Notes: generated from the letters alone by a model not told the origin. A DNA stretch of 64,000 nucleotides from Maricaulis sp034670125 (GCF_034670125.1 NZ_JAXMOC010000010.1:1-64000); one strand, 5' to 3'. Positions 1 through 9,737 are shown, numbered from the stretch's first letter. Made by a program: numbers and translations.

Positions 1-3000
1 ATTATGTCGATGGCACGGTGAGCTTCCCCTATGGCCAGTATGAAGACCTGGCCGCGGGCGAAACCGAGATCCTGACCATCAGCTTCAACCTGGATGATGG
101 TGATGGCGGTGTGGTGGCCCGTGAGCTGAGCTTCACCATCGTTGGCGAGAACGATGCGCCGAACGTGGTGCCGATCGATCTGGGTACCCAGAGCGAAGAC
201 GGTGGCTTTATCTCGGTCGACCTGATGTCGACGGCGAGCGATATCGACACCAATGACGTGATCGGCATCGACGAGATCCAGTCTGTGTCGTCGTCCAATC
301 CGGACCGGACGATCAGCTGGGGGCTTGATCCGAACAATTATGACGCGGTCCGTCTGGACCTGAACCAGTTCACCGACCTTCAGGCGGGTGAGACCGAGAC
401 GGTCACCATCACCTATGTGGTGGGTGACAATAATGGTGGTCTGACGACCAACACGGCGACCTTCGTGGTTGAGGGCACGAATGACCTTCCGACCTTCGTC
501 GACTTCACCCTGTCACTGGGCGAGAGCGAGCCCTTGTGGGTTAATCTTCTGTCCAGTGTCCAGGATGTCGACAGCGACACGGTGATCGTGACCGATGTGG
601 TCGCCTCGACCAACAACCCGGACCGTGTGGTCACCGCCAATGTGAATTATGTCGATGGCACGGTGAGCTTCCCCTATGGCCAGTATGAAGACCTGGCCGC
701 GGGCGAAACCGAGATCCTGACCATCAGCTTCAACCTGGATGATGGTGATGGCGGTGTGGTGGCCCGTGAGCTAAGCTTCACCATCGTCGGCGAGAACGAT
801 GCGCCTTATATTGAGCCATGGAACTCCTCGCTCGAGGGGACGGTCGATGAGAATGATGCGCCGGTCCTGACCACCGCCGGCTCGATCGTGTTCGACGATG
901 TCGACGCCAGCGACCAGCACTATGGCTACATCAATAATGTTACCCAGACGGGCACGGTCGGCGACTTCAACATCTATGACCTTTATGGTCTGCTGCGCCT
1001 GGATGATTACGCCTCGGGCGGCGCGCTGGGCTGGACCTTCAATGCCGACAGCGGATTGTTCGACTACCTGCAGGAAGGCGAGAGCGTCACCCTGACCTAT
1101 GATGTCGAGGTAACCGATGGCCGCGCGGGTGGCCAGACGACGGTCTCGATTACCATCGAGGGTTCCAATGACCTGCCGACCTTCATCGACTTCGGCCACC
1201 AGATCGATGAAAGCACCTCGCTGTGGGTCAACCTTCTGTCTGGCGTCCAGGACGTCGACAGTGATGCGGTGACGATTTCGGATGTGGTTGCCTATACCGA
1301 CAATCCGGACCGGGTCGTCGCACTTGATGTCAATCTGGAAGAGGGGACGGTGCGTTTCCCCTATGGCCAGTATGAGGACCTCGCCGAGGGCGAGAGTGAG
1401 ATCCTGACCATCAGCTACACGATTGATGACGGCGATGGTGGCGTCGTGCCGGCTGAAATGCACTTCACGGTGATCGGGTCCAACGACGCACCTTACATCG
1501 AGCCGTGGAACTCCACACTCGAAGGCACGATCGACGAGAATGATGCGCCGGTCCTGACCACCGCCGGCTCGATCGTGTTCGACGATGTCGACGCCAGCGA
1601 TCAGCATTATGGCTATATCAACAATGTCGCGCTGACCGGCGAGACCGGGGAACTCAACCCGGGCAATCTTTATGGCCTGCTGCGCCTGGATGATTACGCC
1701 TCGGGCGGCGCGCTGGGCTGGACCTTCAATGCCGACAGCGGCCTGTTCGACTATCTGCAGGAAGGCGAGAGCGTCACCCTGACCTATGATGTCGAGGTAA
1801 CCGATGGCCGCGAAGGTGGCCAGACGACGGTCTCGATCACGATTGAAGGGTCGAACGACCTTCCCACCTTCGTCGACTTCACCCTGTCACTGGGCGAGAG
1901 CGAGCCGCTGTGGGTCAATCTTCTGTCCAGTGTCCAGGATGTCGACAGCGACACGGTGATCGTCACCGATGTGGTCGCCTCGACCAACAACCCGGACCGT
2001 GTTGTCACGGCCAATGTGAATTATGTCGATGGCACGGTGAGCTTCCCTTACGGCCAGTATGAAGACCTGGCCGCGGGCGAAACCGAGATCCTGACCATCA
2101 GCTTCAACCTGGATGATGGTGATGGCGGTGTGGTGGCCCGTGAGCTAAGCTTCACCATCGTCGGCGAGAACGATGCGCCTTATATTGAGCCATGGAACTC
2201 CTCGCTCGAGGGGACGGTCGATGAGAATGATGCGCCGGTCCTGACCACCGCCGGCTCGATCGTGTTCGACGATGTCGACGCCAGCGACCAGCACTATGGC
2301 TACATCAATAATGTTACCCAGACGGGCACGGTCGGCGACTTCAACATCTATGACCTTTATGGTCTGCTGCGCCTGGATGATTACGCCTCGGGCGGCGCGC
2401 TGGGCTGGACCTTCAATGCCGACAGCGGATTGTTCGACTACCTGCAGGAAGGCGAGAGCGTCACCCTGACCTATGATGTCGAGGTAACCGATGGCCGCGA
2501 AGGTGGCCAGACGACGGTCTCGATCACGATTGAAGGGTCGAACGACCTGCCCAGCTTTGTCGACTTCACGATCTCGTTCGGTGAAAGCGAGCCCCTGTGG
2601 GTCAATCTTCTCGCCAGCGTCCAGGACGTCGACAGCGACACGGTGATCGTCACCGATGTCACGGCCCATACCGACAATCCCGACCGCGTTGTTGTGGCCA
2701 ATGTGGACTATGAGGCCGGTACGGTCTCCTTCCCCTATGGCCAGTATGAAGATCTGGCCGAGGGTGAAACCGAAACGCTGACCATCAGCTTCAACCTCGA
2801 AGACAGTGATGGCGGGGTGCTGCCGCGCGAGTTCAATTTCACGATCATCGGGCAGAATGATGCGCCCTATTTCGAGCCGTGGAACTCCTCGCTGGACGCG
2901 ACTGTAGAAGAGGGCAACGGGCAACCATTGGAAGCGAGTGGCGTGATCGGGATCTGGGACCCGGATGCCAGCGATGAGCATACCGGGACCACGCTCAGCG

Positions 3001-4388
3001 TCAGCCTTGCTGGCGATGTCGGAGGGCTGACGGAAGCCGATGTCCTTGGCCTGTTGAGTTTTGATGGCACCGGCCCGACCGCCTCGGTCGACTGGTCCTT
3101 CGCCTCGGACGCGTCGCTGTTTGCTTACCTTTCCACCGATGAGAGCATCACGCTGACTTATGAGGTCGAGGTCTCGGACGGGCATGCCAGCGTGACCGCC
3201 CCGGTCACCATTACCATCACGGGGGTCAATGACCTGCCTGTGGTGAGTGCCGACCTCGCGGTGACGACGCATGAAGATGCCGCCCCATTGAGTGTCGACC
3301 TGTTTGCCAATGCCAGCGATCCGGAAGGCGACGCCATGGCGGTCACCGGTGTCGTGGTCACGACAGCGTCCGGTCGCGCGGTCGCGTTCTCCGTTGATGC
3401 ACTGACCGGTGAGATGGTGATCGATCCGGCCCAGTTCGGCGACCTTGAGGCCGGTGAACTGGAAGCGCTGACGGTGAATTATGGTGTCGCCCACGCCGAC
3501 ACGGTCATCACGGGTGGGTCAGACAGTATTCCGACGATCGGCAATGCCGGGCGTTGGTTCGTGGTTGATTTCGACACTGGCCAGATTATCCAGGAAGCCC
3601 GCGGAAGCGGCAATTCGGCCGAACCCTTCGCGGTTCCGGCCAATGGGGTGGTCTTCCACTTCAATGGCAATAACGCGAACTATGGTGTCAGCGCGTCGTC
3701 CTACGTCGATGGCGTGGCGAGTGTGATCGATCCGGCAGAATTCGACGTTTCCGGTTATTCGGGCGCCCTGTCCGATGACGGGCAGTGGCTGGACTTTTCC
3801 GACACAATCATCGACGCCGTGATCAGCTGGTCGGGTACGGTTGAAACCGCTGATGGGCCGCGCCAGGTCAGCTTCACCTTTGACGGCCTCGATTTCACCG
3901 ACAACCAGGTCGGCGCATCGACACTCGACAGTTTCTCGGTCGAGGTCAGCGGGCCCAGCACCGCCGCCACGGCTGTGATCGAGGTTGAAGGCCGTGATGA
4001 TGGCGGCGCCATGGAGGCTCAAGTCTTCTCGAAGGGTGGCGCGATCGATCTCGCCAAGGTGCCCGTCGCCGACACACTGACGGACGAGGGGGCCGGATCG
4101 ACTGACGGGCTGGTCGCGCTGTCGCATGAGGATGGCCTGGCTGTGATCACGGCGGCTGATGTCTCGGACTTCAGTTTCGACCGGGTCTTCGATCTCACCA
4201 ATTTCCGCGGGACGGCGCAGTTCGCCAGCCTGTCGGAGGTTGATGCACCCGCATTGGAACTCGATGGCGTGCAACCCACGCTGGGTCAGGCTGATGCATT
4301 GGACTTGCCCGGTCTGGATGCGTTCGGCCTGCCCCATGATGATGCCTTGCAGACCCTTCCCATGCCCGAAACACCTGAAGGCTGGTAG
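1..4388 (+). CDS. Giant repeat-containing surface/secreted adhesin, 3' part (5' end outside window)
   Basis: The reading frame is open from the left edge, so the true start lies upstream; about 1460 C-terminal residues are visible. They are very acidic (rich in D, E, G, T and S) and consist of cadherin/VCBS-like beta-sandwich repeats bounded by ND(A/L)P motifs. Four units of exactly 229 residues run in tandem, each with two sub-domains marked by FPYGQYEDL and DVDASDQHYGY. A non-repetitive tail of roughly 390 residues follows and ends in ...TPEGW. No sortase motif, transmembrane anchor or RTX nonapeptide is visible in this part. Proteins of this build are usually exported by type I secretion and act in adhesion or biofilm; that role is inferred. 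No secretion genes lie downstream. Confidence 0.85.
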   Translation, partial: YVDGTVSFPYGQYEDLAAGETEILTISFNLDDGDGGVVARELSFTIVGENDAPNVVPIDLGTQSEDGGFISVDLMSTASDIDTNDVIGIDEIQSVSSSNPDRTISWGLDPNNYDAVRLDLNQFTDLQAGETETVTITYVVGDNNGGLTTNTATFVVEGTNDLPTFVDFTLSLGESEPLWVNLLSSVQDVDSDTVIVTDVVASTNNPDRVVTANVNYVDGTVSFPYGQYEDLAAGETEILTISFNLDDGDGGVVARELSFTIVGENDAPYIEPWNSSLEGTVDENDAPVLTTAGSIVFDDVDASDQHYGYINNVTQTGTVGDFNIYDLYGLLRLDDYASGGALGWTFNADSGLFDYLQEGESVTLTYDVEVTDGRAGGQTTVSITIEGSNDLPTFIDFGHQIDESTSLWVNLLSGVQDVDSDAVTISDVVAYTDNPDRVVALDVNLEEGTVRFPYGQYEDLAEGESEILTISYTIDDGDGGVVPAEMHFTVIGSNDAPYIEPWNSTLEGTIDENDAPVLTTAGSIVFDDVDASDQHYGYINNVALTGETGELNPGNLYGLLRLDDYASGGALGWTFNADSGLFDYLQEGESVTLTYDVEVTDGREGGQTTVSITIEGSNDLPTFVDFTLSLGESEPLWVNLLSSVQDVDSDTVIVTDVVASTNNPDRVVTANVNYVDGTVSFPYGQYEDLAAGETEILTISFNLDDGDGGVVARELSFTIVGENDAPYIEPWNSSLEGTVDENDAPVLTTAGSIVFDDVDASDQHYGYINNVTQTGTVGDFNIYDLYGLLRLDDYASGGALGWTFNADSGLFDYLQEGESVTLTYDVEVTDGREGGQTTVSITIEGSNDLPSFVDFTISFGESEPLWVNLLASVQDVDSDTVIVTDVTAHTDNPDRVVVANVDYEAGTVSFPYGQYEDLAEGETETLTISFNLEDSDGGVLPREFNFTIIGQNDAPYFEPWNSSLDATVEEGNGQPLEASGVIGIWDPDASDEHTGTTLSVSLAGDVGGLTEADVLGLLSFDGTGPTASVDWSFASDASLFAYLSTDESITLTYEVEVSDGHASVTAPVTITITGVNDLPVVSADLAVTTHEDAAPLSVDLFANASDPEGDAMAVTGVVVTTASGRAVAFSVDALTGEMVIDPAQFGDLEAGELEALTVNYGVAHADTVITGGSDSIPTIGNAGRWFVVDFDTGQIIQEARGSGNSAEPFAVPANGVVFHFNGNNANYGVSASSYVDGVASVIDPAEFDVSGYSGALSDDGQWLDFSDTIIDAVISWSGTVETADGPRQVSFTFDGLDFTDNQVGASTLDSFSVEVSGPSTAATAVIEVEGRDDGGAMEAQVFSKGGAIDLAKVPVADTLTDEGAGSTDGLVALSHEDGLAVITAADVSDFSFDRVFDLTNFRGTAQFASLSEVDAPALELDGVQPTLGQADALDLPGLDAFGLPHDDALQTLPMPETPEGW
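480..3227 (+). repeat. Four in-frame tandem repeats of 687 bp
   Basis: The motif AA(T/C)GACCT recurs at 480, 1167, 1854, 2541 and 3228, exactly 687 bp apart, giving four full units of 229 codons. Units 1 and 3 are closest: by eye about 440 bp (681-1124 against 2055-2498) are identical. Unit 2 differs more and unit 4 is the most diverged. The first 150 bases of the window repeat the middle of unit 1, so the array or a related copy extends leftwards. Confidence 0.93.
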
Positions 4389-4421
4389 GCAACGCCGCAT
4401 CAACATGGCTTGACGAGTGCG

Positions 4422-4448
4422 CAGGCGGTCCTCCCCAAGGGCCGCCTG
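4422..4448 (+). terminator. Weak hairpin after the adhesin gene
   Basis: A 7-bp perfect stem (CAGGCGG/CCGCCTG) with a 13-nt loop lies 34 bases after the adhesin stop codon. There is no T-run, so a terminator role is uncertain. Confidence 0.3.
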
Positions 4449-4552
4449 ATGCATGTGGGGTGCCGGACCGGACCGCGTTCGGGGACTGGCGGGCGGGCAG
4501 AATTGGTTTAGAAAGCAGGCCGAAGCAAAAGCCAGAAATCGACCGGTTGATC

Positions 4553-5347
4553 ATGATCCCTGAAAACCCCCGCATACTCCTGACCAATGATGACGGCATA
4601 CGTGCCCACGGGCTCAAAGTGCTCGAAAAGATCGCCCGTCAACTGTCCGATGATATCTGGATTGTGGCCCCGGCCGAGGAACAGTCCGGAGCCGGGCGGT
4701 CCCTGTCGCTGCATGACCCGTTGCGGGTGCGCCATTTCGACGAGCGACGCATGTCGGTCTCCGGCACGCCGACCGATTGCGTGCTGATGGGCATCCAGGA
4801 CCTGATCCCGGGCAAACAGCCCGATCTCGTCCTGTCCGGCGTCAATCGCGGCCAGAACATCGCCGAGGATGTGACCTTCTCCGGCACGGTCGCCGGCGCC
4901 ATGCAGGGCATGCAGCTGGGCATCCCCTCGGTGGCGTTGTCGCAGGCCTATGGCTTCGGCAAGGATGATCCGATCCAGTGGGAGACCGCCGAGCTGTACG
5001 GGGCGCCGATCCTGCGTCGCCTGTTTGATCTGAAATGGCCGGACGACGTGCTCATCAACATCAATTTTCCGGATCGCAAGCCCGATGATGTGGACGAGGT
5101 CGAGGTGACCCGCCAGGGCCGGCGTGACCAGCACATCCTGCATGCCGAGCATCGCGTTGACCCGCGCGGCATGGATTATTATTGGCTCGCCTTCAAGGGC
5201 CTGTTGTCCAATCCGCCGGACGGCGTCGACCTGCGGGCGATCTATGACGGCAAGATCTCTGTCACGCCCTTGCACATGGACCTCACTCATGGCGAGACGC
5301 TGGGCAATCTGAAAAGCATGCTTGGCGGTGTCCCGCCCAAGTCCTGA
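4553..5347 (+). CDS. surE: 5'/3'-nucleotidase SurE
   Basis: SurE is a metal-dependent survival-protein phosphatase that removes phosphate from nucleoside monophosphates in the cytoplasm. The N-terminus carries the family signature RILLTNDDGI, with the metal-binding Asp pair at residues 13-14. The conserved Ser of EEQSG is at residue 45, and SGVNRGQN follows further on. At 264 residues the length is normal for the family. The ATG just before IPENPRILL was chosen because it places the signature at the usual N-terminal position; an upstream GTG in frame would add 31 unconserved residues. The stop lies 30 bases before pcm, and the surE-pcm-nlpD order is the same as in many proteobacteria. Confidence 0.96.
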   Translation: MIPENPRILLTNDDGIRAHGLKVLEKIARQLSDDIWIVAPAEEQSGAGRSLSLHDPLRVRHFDERRMSVSGTPTDCVLMGIQDLIPGKQPDLVLSGVNRGQNIAEDVTFSGTVAGAMQGMQLGIPSVALSQAYGFGKDDPIQWETAELYGAPILRRLFDLKWPDDVLININFPDRKPDDVDEVEVTRQGRRDQHILHAEHRVDPRGMDYYWLAFKGLLSNPPDGVDLRAIYDGKISVTPLHMDLTHGETLGNLKSMLGGVPPKS

Positions 5348-5377
5348 TCACAGACCACGCCCGGAGGGCTGTCGCGG

Positions 5378-6019
5378 ATGCAATTGCCAGATCCCCGCAT
5401 GATCCAGCTCGTGATGAGCCTGCGTGGCGGCGGCGTGACCGATGCCAAGGTCATGGGCGCACTCGAGCGCACGCCGCGTCACCTGTTCGTGCCGCAACGC
5501 TTCGGTGACCAGGCTTATGATGACCGGGCGCTGCCGATCGATTGCGGCCAGACGATCTCGCAGCCGCTGATCGTGGCCCTGATGACCCAGGCGCTGAAAC
5601 TGGATGATCGTTGCAAGGTGCTCGAGATCGGAACCGGCTCGGGCTACCAGGCGGCTGTCCTCGCGCGACTGGCGCGACGGGTCTATTCGGTCGAGCGCTA
5701 CCGCACCCTGTCGCGTGAGGCCGAAGCCCGTTTCGAGGCGATGCGGTTGACCAATATCGTGACCCGGATCGGTGACGGCACGCTGGGCTGGCCCGAACAG
5801 GCACCGTTTGACCGGATCATTCTCACCGCCTCCGCACCGACCCGTCCGGACGTCATTCTCCAACAGCTCAAGGATGGCGGCATCGCCGTGGCCCCGGTCG
5901 ACCGGGATAACCGGCAGGTGCTGGTGCGCTATGATCGCGACGGCGACTCCATTACCGAAACGGATTTGATGGATGTGCGTTTCGTGCCGCTGGTGAAGGG
6001 TGAAGCTCGCGCTTTGTAA
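5378..6019 (+). CDS. pcm: Protein-L-isoaspartate O-methyltransferase
   Basis: This enzyme repairs age-damaged proteins by methylating L-isoaspartyl residues with S-adenosylmethionine. The SAM-binding motif I, VLEIGTGSGYQA, starts at residue 81, and the family motif CGQTISQP sits before it. The length of 213 residues is typical. A GGAGG ribosome binding site precedes the ATG. The gene is in an apparent operon with surE, a pairing of two stress/repair functions conserved across proteobacteria. Confidence 0.96.
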   Translation: MQLPDPRMIQLVMSLRGGGVTDAKVMGALERTPRHLFVPQRFGDQAYDDRALPIDCGQTISQPLIVALMTQALKLDDRCKVLEIGTGSGYQAAVLARLARRVYSVERYRTLSREAEARFEAMRLTNIVTRIGDGTLGWPEQAPFDRIILTASAPTRPDVILQQLKDGGIAVAPVDRDNRQVLVRYDRDGDSITETDLMDVRFVPLVKGEARAL

Positions 6020-6054
6020 GGGCTTTCTGCGTCGAACCATGTTAGGGTGAACGC

Positions 6055-6441
6055 ATGGGCATTACTTATGACGAGCTGGACGCGGATGGCGTGGCACAGC
6101 TCACACTGACCGGGCTGGTCACCCGAACCGACCATGCCGCTTTCACCGAGCGGGTCGCGGCGCAAATCCGCGCCGGGCGCTTGCGCGCGGTGATCATCGA
6201 TGCGTCGGCGGCGGAAGTGCCGGCCAGTGCCAGCTTCTCACGGGACGTCTGGGAGGACTTTCTGTCAGAGCTTGGTGGCCGTCCCTTTGCCTATCTGCCG
6301 CCCGCCGGCCACGAAAATGCCCAGCGCCAGGAGATGATCCGGACGCTTGTTGCCGAATGGGACGTGCGCTTTGCCACCATGGCCGGGATTGCCCAGGCAC
6401 ACGCCTGGTGTCTGGCGCAACTGGGGCCGAAGGCGCACTGA
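6055..6441 (+). CDS. Small SpoIIAA/STAS-like hypothetical protein
   Basis: A 128-residue soluble protein without a signal peptide or membrane segment. The N-terminal half has the alternating strand/helix pattern of a SpoIIAA/STAS fold (a GLVTRTDHAAF segment, then a hydrophobic strand ending in IIDASA). The C-terminal half has the segments RPFAYLPP and WDVRFATMAGIA. The fold call is by pattern only and the function is unknown. It follows pcm by 35 bases on the same strand and may be co-transcribed. Codon use resembles that of its neighbours. Confidence 0.75.
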   Translation: MGITYDELDADGVAQLTLTGLVTRTDHAAFTERVAAQIRAGRLRAVIIDASAAEVPASASFSRDVWEDFLSELGGRPFAYLPPAGHENAQRQEMIRTLVAEWDVRFATMAGIAQAHAWCLAQLGPKAH

Positions 6442-6569
6442 ACCGGCCAGGTGGTGACCGGGAACATTAAATCTGCACCAGGACGGAGCCGGGCGGCGTG
6501 TGGATAACCGCCGGTTAAACCTTATCTGGCTTCATGACGGTGAATGTCCTGTCGGAGGTCGTGCCTGAA

Positions 6570-7505
6570 ATGCGTGTTACGTCCCTTATCTGCCTCGTTG
6601 CGGTGGTGAGTGCGAGCCTTGCGGCCTGTGCGACCAACCCGCGTGAGCCGGCCCGGGTCGACTACCGCAGCTTCGGCAATGGATCGAATCCCGCGGCATC
6701 ATCCTCGTCCTCGCGGGCACCGCGAGGCGGCACGATGAATTGTGGCTCCGGCTATACGGTTCGGACCAATGACACGCTGTCTGAAATTGCCGAGCGCTGC
6801 GGCGTCGGGATGTCGGACCTGGCTCGTACCAATGGTCTCAATGCACCCTATACCCTGCGTGTCGGGCAGACGATCTCGATGCCGCGTCCGCCGGTGCATG
6901 TGGTCCAGCGCGGCGAGAACCTGTACCGGATCGGTTTGCGTTATGGTGTGCCTTTCCAGCAGCTTGCCAGCCATAATGGTATTGGCGCACCGTTCGAGAT
7001 CGAGGTCGGCCAACAGCTGCGGCTGCCCAATGGCGCCCGCGTTGCCAGCACCTCGTCAGGAGGCTCCTCGCGGGCCCCGACAACCGCATCAAACTCCACC
7101 CGTTACACACCGCCGCCGGCCGAGGCCGGGGCACCAAGCTTTGACTGGCCGGTACGCGGCACGGTTCTCGCCAGTTTCGGCCGCAGGCCCAATGGCGAGC
7201 GCAATGACGGCATCAATATCGAAACAGCGGCCGGTGCCGATGTGCGCGCGTCAGCCCCCGGCCAGGTCGTTTATGCCGGTAGCGAGCTTGCCGGCTATGG
7301 CCAGCTGGTGCTGGTCCGGCACTCGGGCGGGTTCGTGACGGCCTATGCCCACAATTCCCGGCTTCTGGTGCGCGAAGGCGACCAGGTCAGCCGCGGCCAG
7401 GTCATCGCCCAGGCCGGCGCGACCGGCACGGTTGACCGCCCGCAGGTCCATTTCGAGATCCGCTCCGGTGTCAATCCGGTCGATCCGATGTCCTACCTGC
7501 GCTGA
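6570..7505 (+). CDS. nlpD: NlpD-like lipoprotein: two LysM domains plus degenerate LytM (M23) domain
   Basis: A predicted lipoprotein with lipobox LAAC. Two LysM peptidoglycan-binding modules follow (around YTVRTNDTLSEIA and HVVQRGENLYRIG), then a C-terminal LytM/M23 domain. The zinc ligands of active M23 enzymes are replaced: the usual H-x3-D reads N-D-G-I-N, and the HxH reads Q-V-H. This matches E. coli NlpD-type degenerate LytM proteins, which activate cell-wall amidases rather than cut peptidoglycan. The surE-pcm-nlpD order supports the assignment. The ATG at 6570 was chosen because GGAGG lies 11 bases upstream and the lipoprotein signal begins there; an earlier in-frame ATG (6534) has no ribosome binding site. 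Confidence 0.88.
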   Translation: MRVTSLICLVAVVSASLAACATNPREPARVDYRSFGNGSNPAASSSSSRAPRGGTMNCGSGYTVRTNDTLSEIAERCGVGMSDLARTNGLNAPYTLRVGQTISMPRPPVHVVQRGENLYRIGLRYGVPFQQLASHNGIGAPFEIEVGQQLRLPNGARVASTSSGGSSRAPTTASNSTRYTPPPAEAGAPSFDWPVRGTVLASFGRRPNGERNDGINIETAAGADVRASAPGQVVYAGSELAGYGQLVLVRHSGGFVTAYAHNSRLLVREGDQVSRGQVIAQAGATGTVDRPQVHFEIRSGVNPVDPMSYLR

Positions 7506-7674
7506 CCGCAAGCCAGCCGGGTGTGCCTTTGCGCACACAGATACAGCCCGATCCAACAGCCGACCCTTGTTGCAACCAAGGCCCGTGCCGATATAGTCCC
7601 GCGCATTCGAATTTCCGGGCGTTGGCGCAATCCTGTTGCGTTACGCGCCCAGCAGCCGCGGAGCGCGCTTCTTC

Positions 7675-8016
7675 ATGCAAGAATTTCTTCAATCCCCGAT
7701 CCCGATGCTCGTCCTCATGGGACTGGTCTTCTATTTCCTGCTCATCCGTCCGCAGCAAAAGCGGATGAAAGAGCACAAGGAACTGATTGGCGGCCTCAAG
7801 CGTGGTGACGAAGTCGTCACCCAGGGCGGCATGATCGGCAAGATTTCCAAGGTTTCCGACGAGGAAGTCACCCTCGACGTGGGTGAAGGCGTGAAGGTTC
7901 GGATCGTCCGCTCGACCATTGCCGACGTGAAGGGCCGCACCGCGCCCAAGCCGGCTAATGATGCCAAGTCGGACACCAAGAAAGACGCCAAGAAGGACGA
8001 CAAGGAAATCGGCTGA
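7675..8016 (+). CDS. yajC: Preprotein translocase subunit YajC
   Basis: A small accessory subunit of the SecDF-YajC complex in the inner membrane. One N-terminal transmembrane segment (PMLVLMGLVFYFLLI) is followed by the family motif RPQQKRMKEH and a small beta-rich cytoplasmic domain (GDEVVTQGGMIGKI). The tail is Lys/Asp-rich. The start at MQEFLQS was chosen as in homologues; a TTG further upstream would add 13 residues. The gene is followed by secD and secF as in most proteobacteria, so one operon is likely. Confidence 0.95.
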   Translation: MQEFLQSPIPMLVLMGLVFYFLLIRPQQKRMKEHKELIGGLKRGDEVVTQGGMIGKISKVSDEEVTLDVGEGVKVRIVRSTIADVKGRTAPKPANDAKSDTKKDAKKDDKEIG

Positions 8017-8066
8017 GCCGATTGACCGTCATCCCTGATCGTCCCTGACCAAGAGGCCGCGCTGAC

Positions 8067-9722
8067 ATGCTGCATTTCGGGCGTTGGAAACTGCTTTCCA
8101 TATTCCTCATCACGCTACTTGGCGTGATGTACACCATCCCCAACTTCGTACCGGAAGAAGACCGGTATACGATCAATGACGTGGATGGTACGGCGACGCC
8201 CAAGGGCATCTGGCGTTTTATCCCGGCCGGGACGATCAATCTGGGCCTCGACCTGCAGGGCGGTTCGCACATCGTCTTCGAAGTCGACATGGATGAGGTT
8301 CGAGACGCCCAGCTGGAAACGCTGGCCTCCGACATCCGCACCACGCTGCGCGAAGCACCGCCGGTGCTGGCCCGTTCGGTGGCCGTGATCGGCGATGAGG
8401 TCGTTGTTCTGATGGTCCGGCCGGAAGAACGCGACGCGGCGCTCGAGCGGATCCGGGAGCTCAATGCACCGGTCACCACCGGTATCGGCCAGGTCGGCCT
8501 CGCCGACATGTATGACATCAGCGCGGATCCGTCAGATCCGTCCGCGATCCGGATTTCGGTGACCTCGCAGCAATACGAGGCGATCCGCAACCGGACACTG
8601 GAACAGTCGATCACGGTGATCCGGCGCCGCCTTGACGGGCTGGGCACCACCGATCCGACCATTGCCCGCTCGGGCGATCGCCGGGTTCTGGTCCAGGTGC
8701 CCGGTGCCGATGATCCGCAGGTGATCATCGATCTGGTCGGCACACAGGCCGCCATGAGCTTCCACATGGTCGACGAGGATGTCGACCCGGGCCCCAATGG
8801 CCAGGCCCGCACCCCACCCGGCGTGTCTGTTTTCCCGATGGCCGATTCGGGCGGTACGCAGTGGTTGGCCGTCGAAACGCGCCAGCGTCTGACCGGTGAA
8901 AATCTCAACAGCGCCAATGTCACCTCCCATCCGAATTATACCGGCCCGGTGGTCGGGTTCCGGCTGGACACCCAAGGTGCCCTGATCTTTGGCGAACTGA
9001 CCCGAACCAATCGCGGCCGTCGCTTTGCCATCGTGTTGGACAATGAGATCATCACCGCTCCGTCAATCAATGAGCCGATCCTGTCAGGGTCCGGCGTGAT
9101 TGGCGGCGGCTATACCTATGAAACCGCCAACCAGCTTGTGATCCTGCTCAATGCCGGTGCCTTGCCGGCCTCGTTGACACCGGTCGAGCAGCGGGTTGTC
9201 ACCGGTACGCTCGGTCAGGACCAGGTGGAGAGCGGCAAGATGGCGATCATGATCGGCTTCGCGCTGGTCATCATCTTCATGGTTGCCATGTATGGCGTCT
9301 TCGGCCTGTTCTCGACCACAGCCCTTCTGGTCAATGTCGTCCTCATCCTGGGCGGATTGTCCGGACTTGGCATGACGCTGACCCTGCCGGGGATCGCCGG
9401 TATCATCCTGACGATCGGCATGGCGGTGGACGCCAACGTGCTGATTTATGAGCGGATACGGGAAGAGGTCAAAAACAACCGCACCCCGGTTCAGGCGATC
9501 CAGGCCGGTTACGAGCGCGCCCTTGCGGCCATTCTCGACGCCAACATCACCACCTTCATCGCCGCTGCCGTGCTCTACATGCTCGGTGCCGGTCCGGTGC
9601 GGGGTTTTGCGGTGACGCTGGGGATCGGCATCATCACCTCGGTCTTCACGGCCTTCGTCGTCTCCCGCCTGCTGGCGGTTCTCTGGCTGCGGGCGTTCAA
9701 GCCCAAAAAGCTGCCGCTTTAA
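8067..9722 (+). CDS. secD: Protein translocase subunit SecD
   Basis: SecD works with SecF to use the proton-motive force in late steps of Sec-dependent export. The protein has an N-terminal membrane segment, then the signature GLDLQGGSHIVFEVD that opens the large periplasmic P1 region. Five C-terminal membrane segments carry the conserved GMAVDANVLIYERIREE motif. The length of 551 residues is normal for an alphaproteobacterial SecD. It lies between yajC and secF, with 15 bases separating its stop from secF. Confidence 0.97.
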   Translation: MLHFGRWKLLSIFLITLLGVMYTIPNFVPEEDRYTINDVDGTATPKGIWRFIPAGTINLGLDLQGGSHIVFEVDMDEVRDAQLETLASDIRTTLREAPPVLARSVAVIGDEVVVLMVRPEERDAALERIRELNAPVTTGIGQVGLADMYDISADPSDPSAIRISVTSQQYEAIRNRTLEQSITVIRRRLDGLGTTDPTIARSGDRRVLVQVPGADDPQVIIDLVGTQAAMSFHMVDEDVDPGPNGQARTPPGVSVFPMADSGGTQWLAVETRQRLTGENLNSANVTSHPNYTGPVVGFRLDTQGALIFGELTRTNRGRRFAIVLDNEIITAPSINEPILSGSGVIGGGYTYETANQLVILLNAGALPASLTPVEQRVVTGTLGQDQVESGKMAIMIGFALVIIFMVAMYGVFGLFSTTALLVNVVLILGGLSGLGMTLTLPGIAGIILTIGMAVDANVLIYERIREEVKNNRTPVQAIQAGYERALAAILDANITTFIAAAVLYMLGAGPVRGFAVTLGIGIITSVFTAFVVSRLLAVLWLRAFKPKKLPL

Positions 9723-9737
9723 GGGGAGGAAACCGAC

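Noticed and set aside
771..1607. Long antisense reading frame over the adhesin repeats
   Set aside because: It mirrors the tandem repeats on the other strand, has no ribosome binding site, and its repeated segments simply follow the adhesin unit; codon use is unlike the neighbours.
7521..7538. Terminator-like hairpin GTGTGC-CTTTGC-GCACAC after the NlpD-like gene
   Set aside because: The stem is only 6 bp and there is no T-run, so it is not convincing as a terminator.
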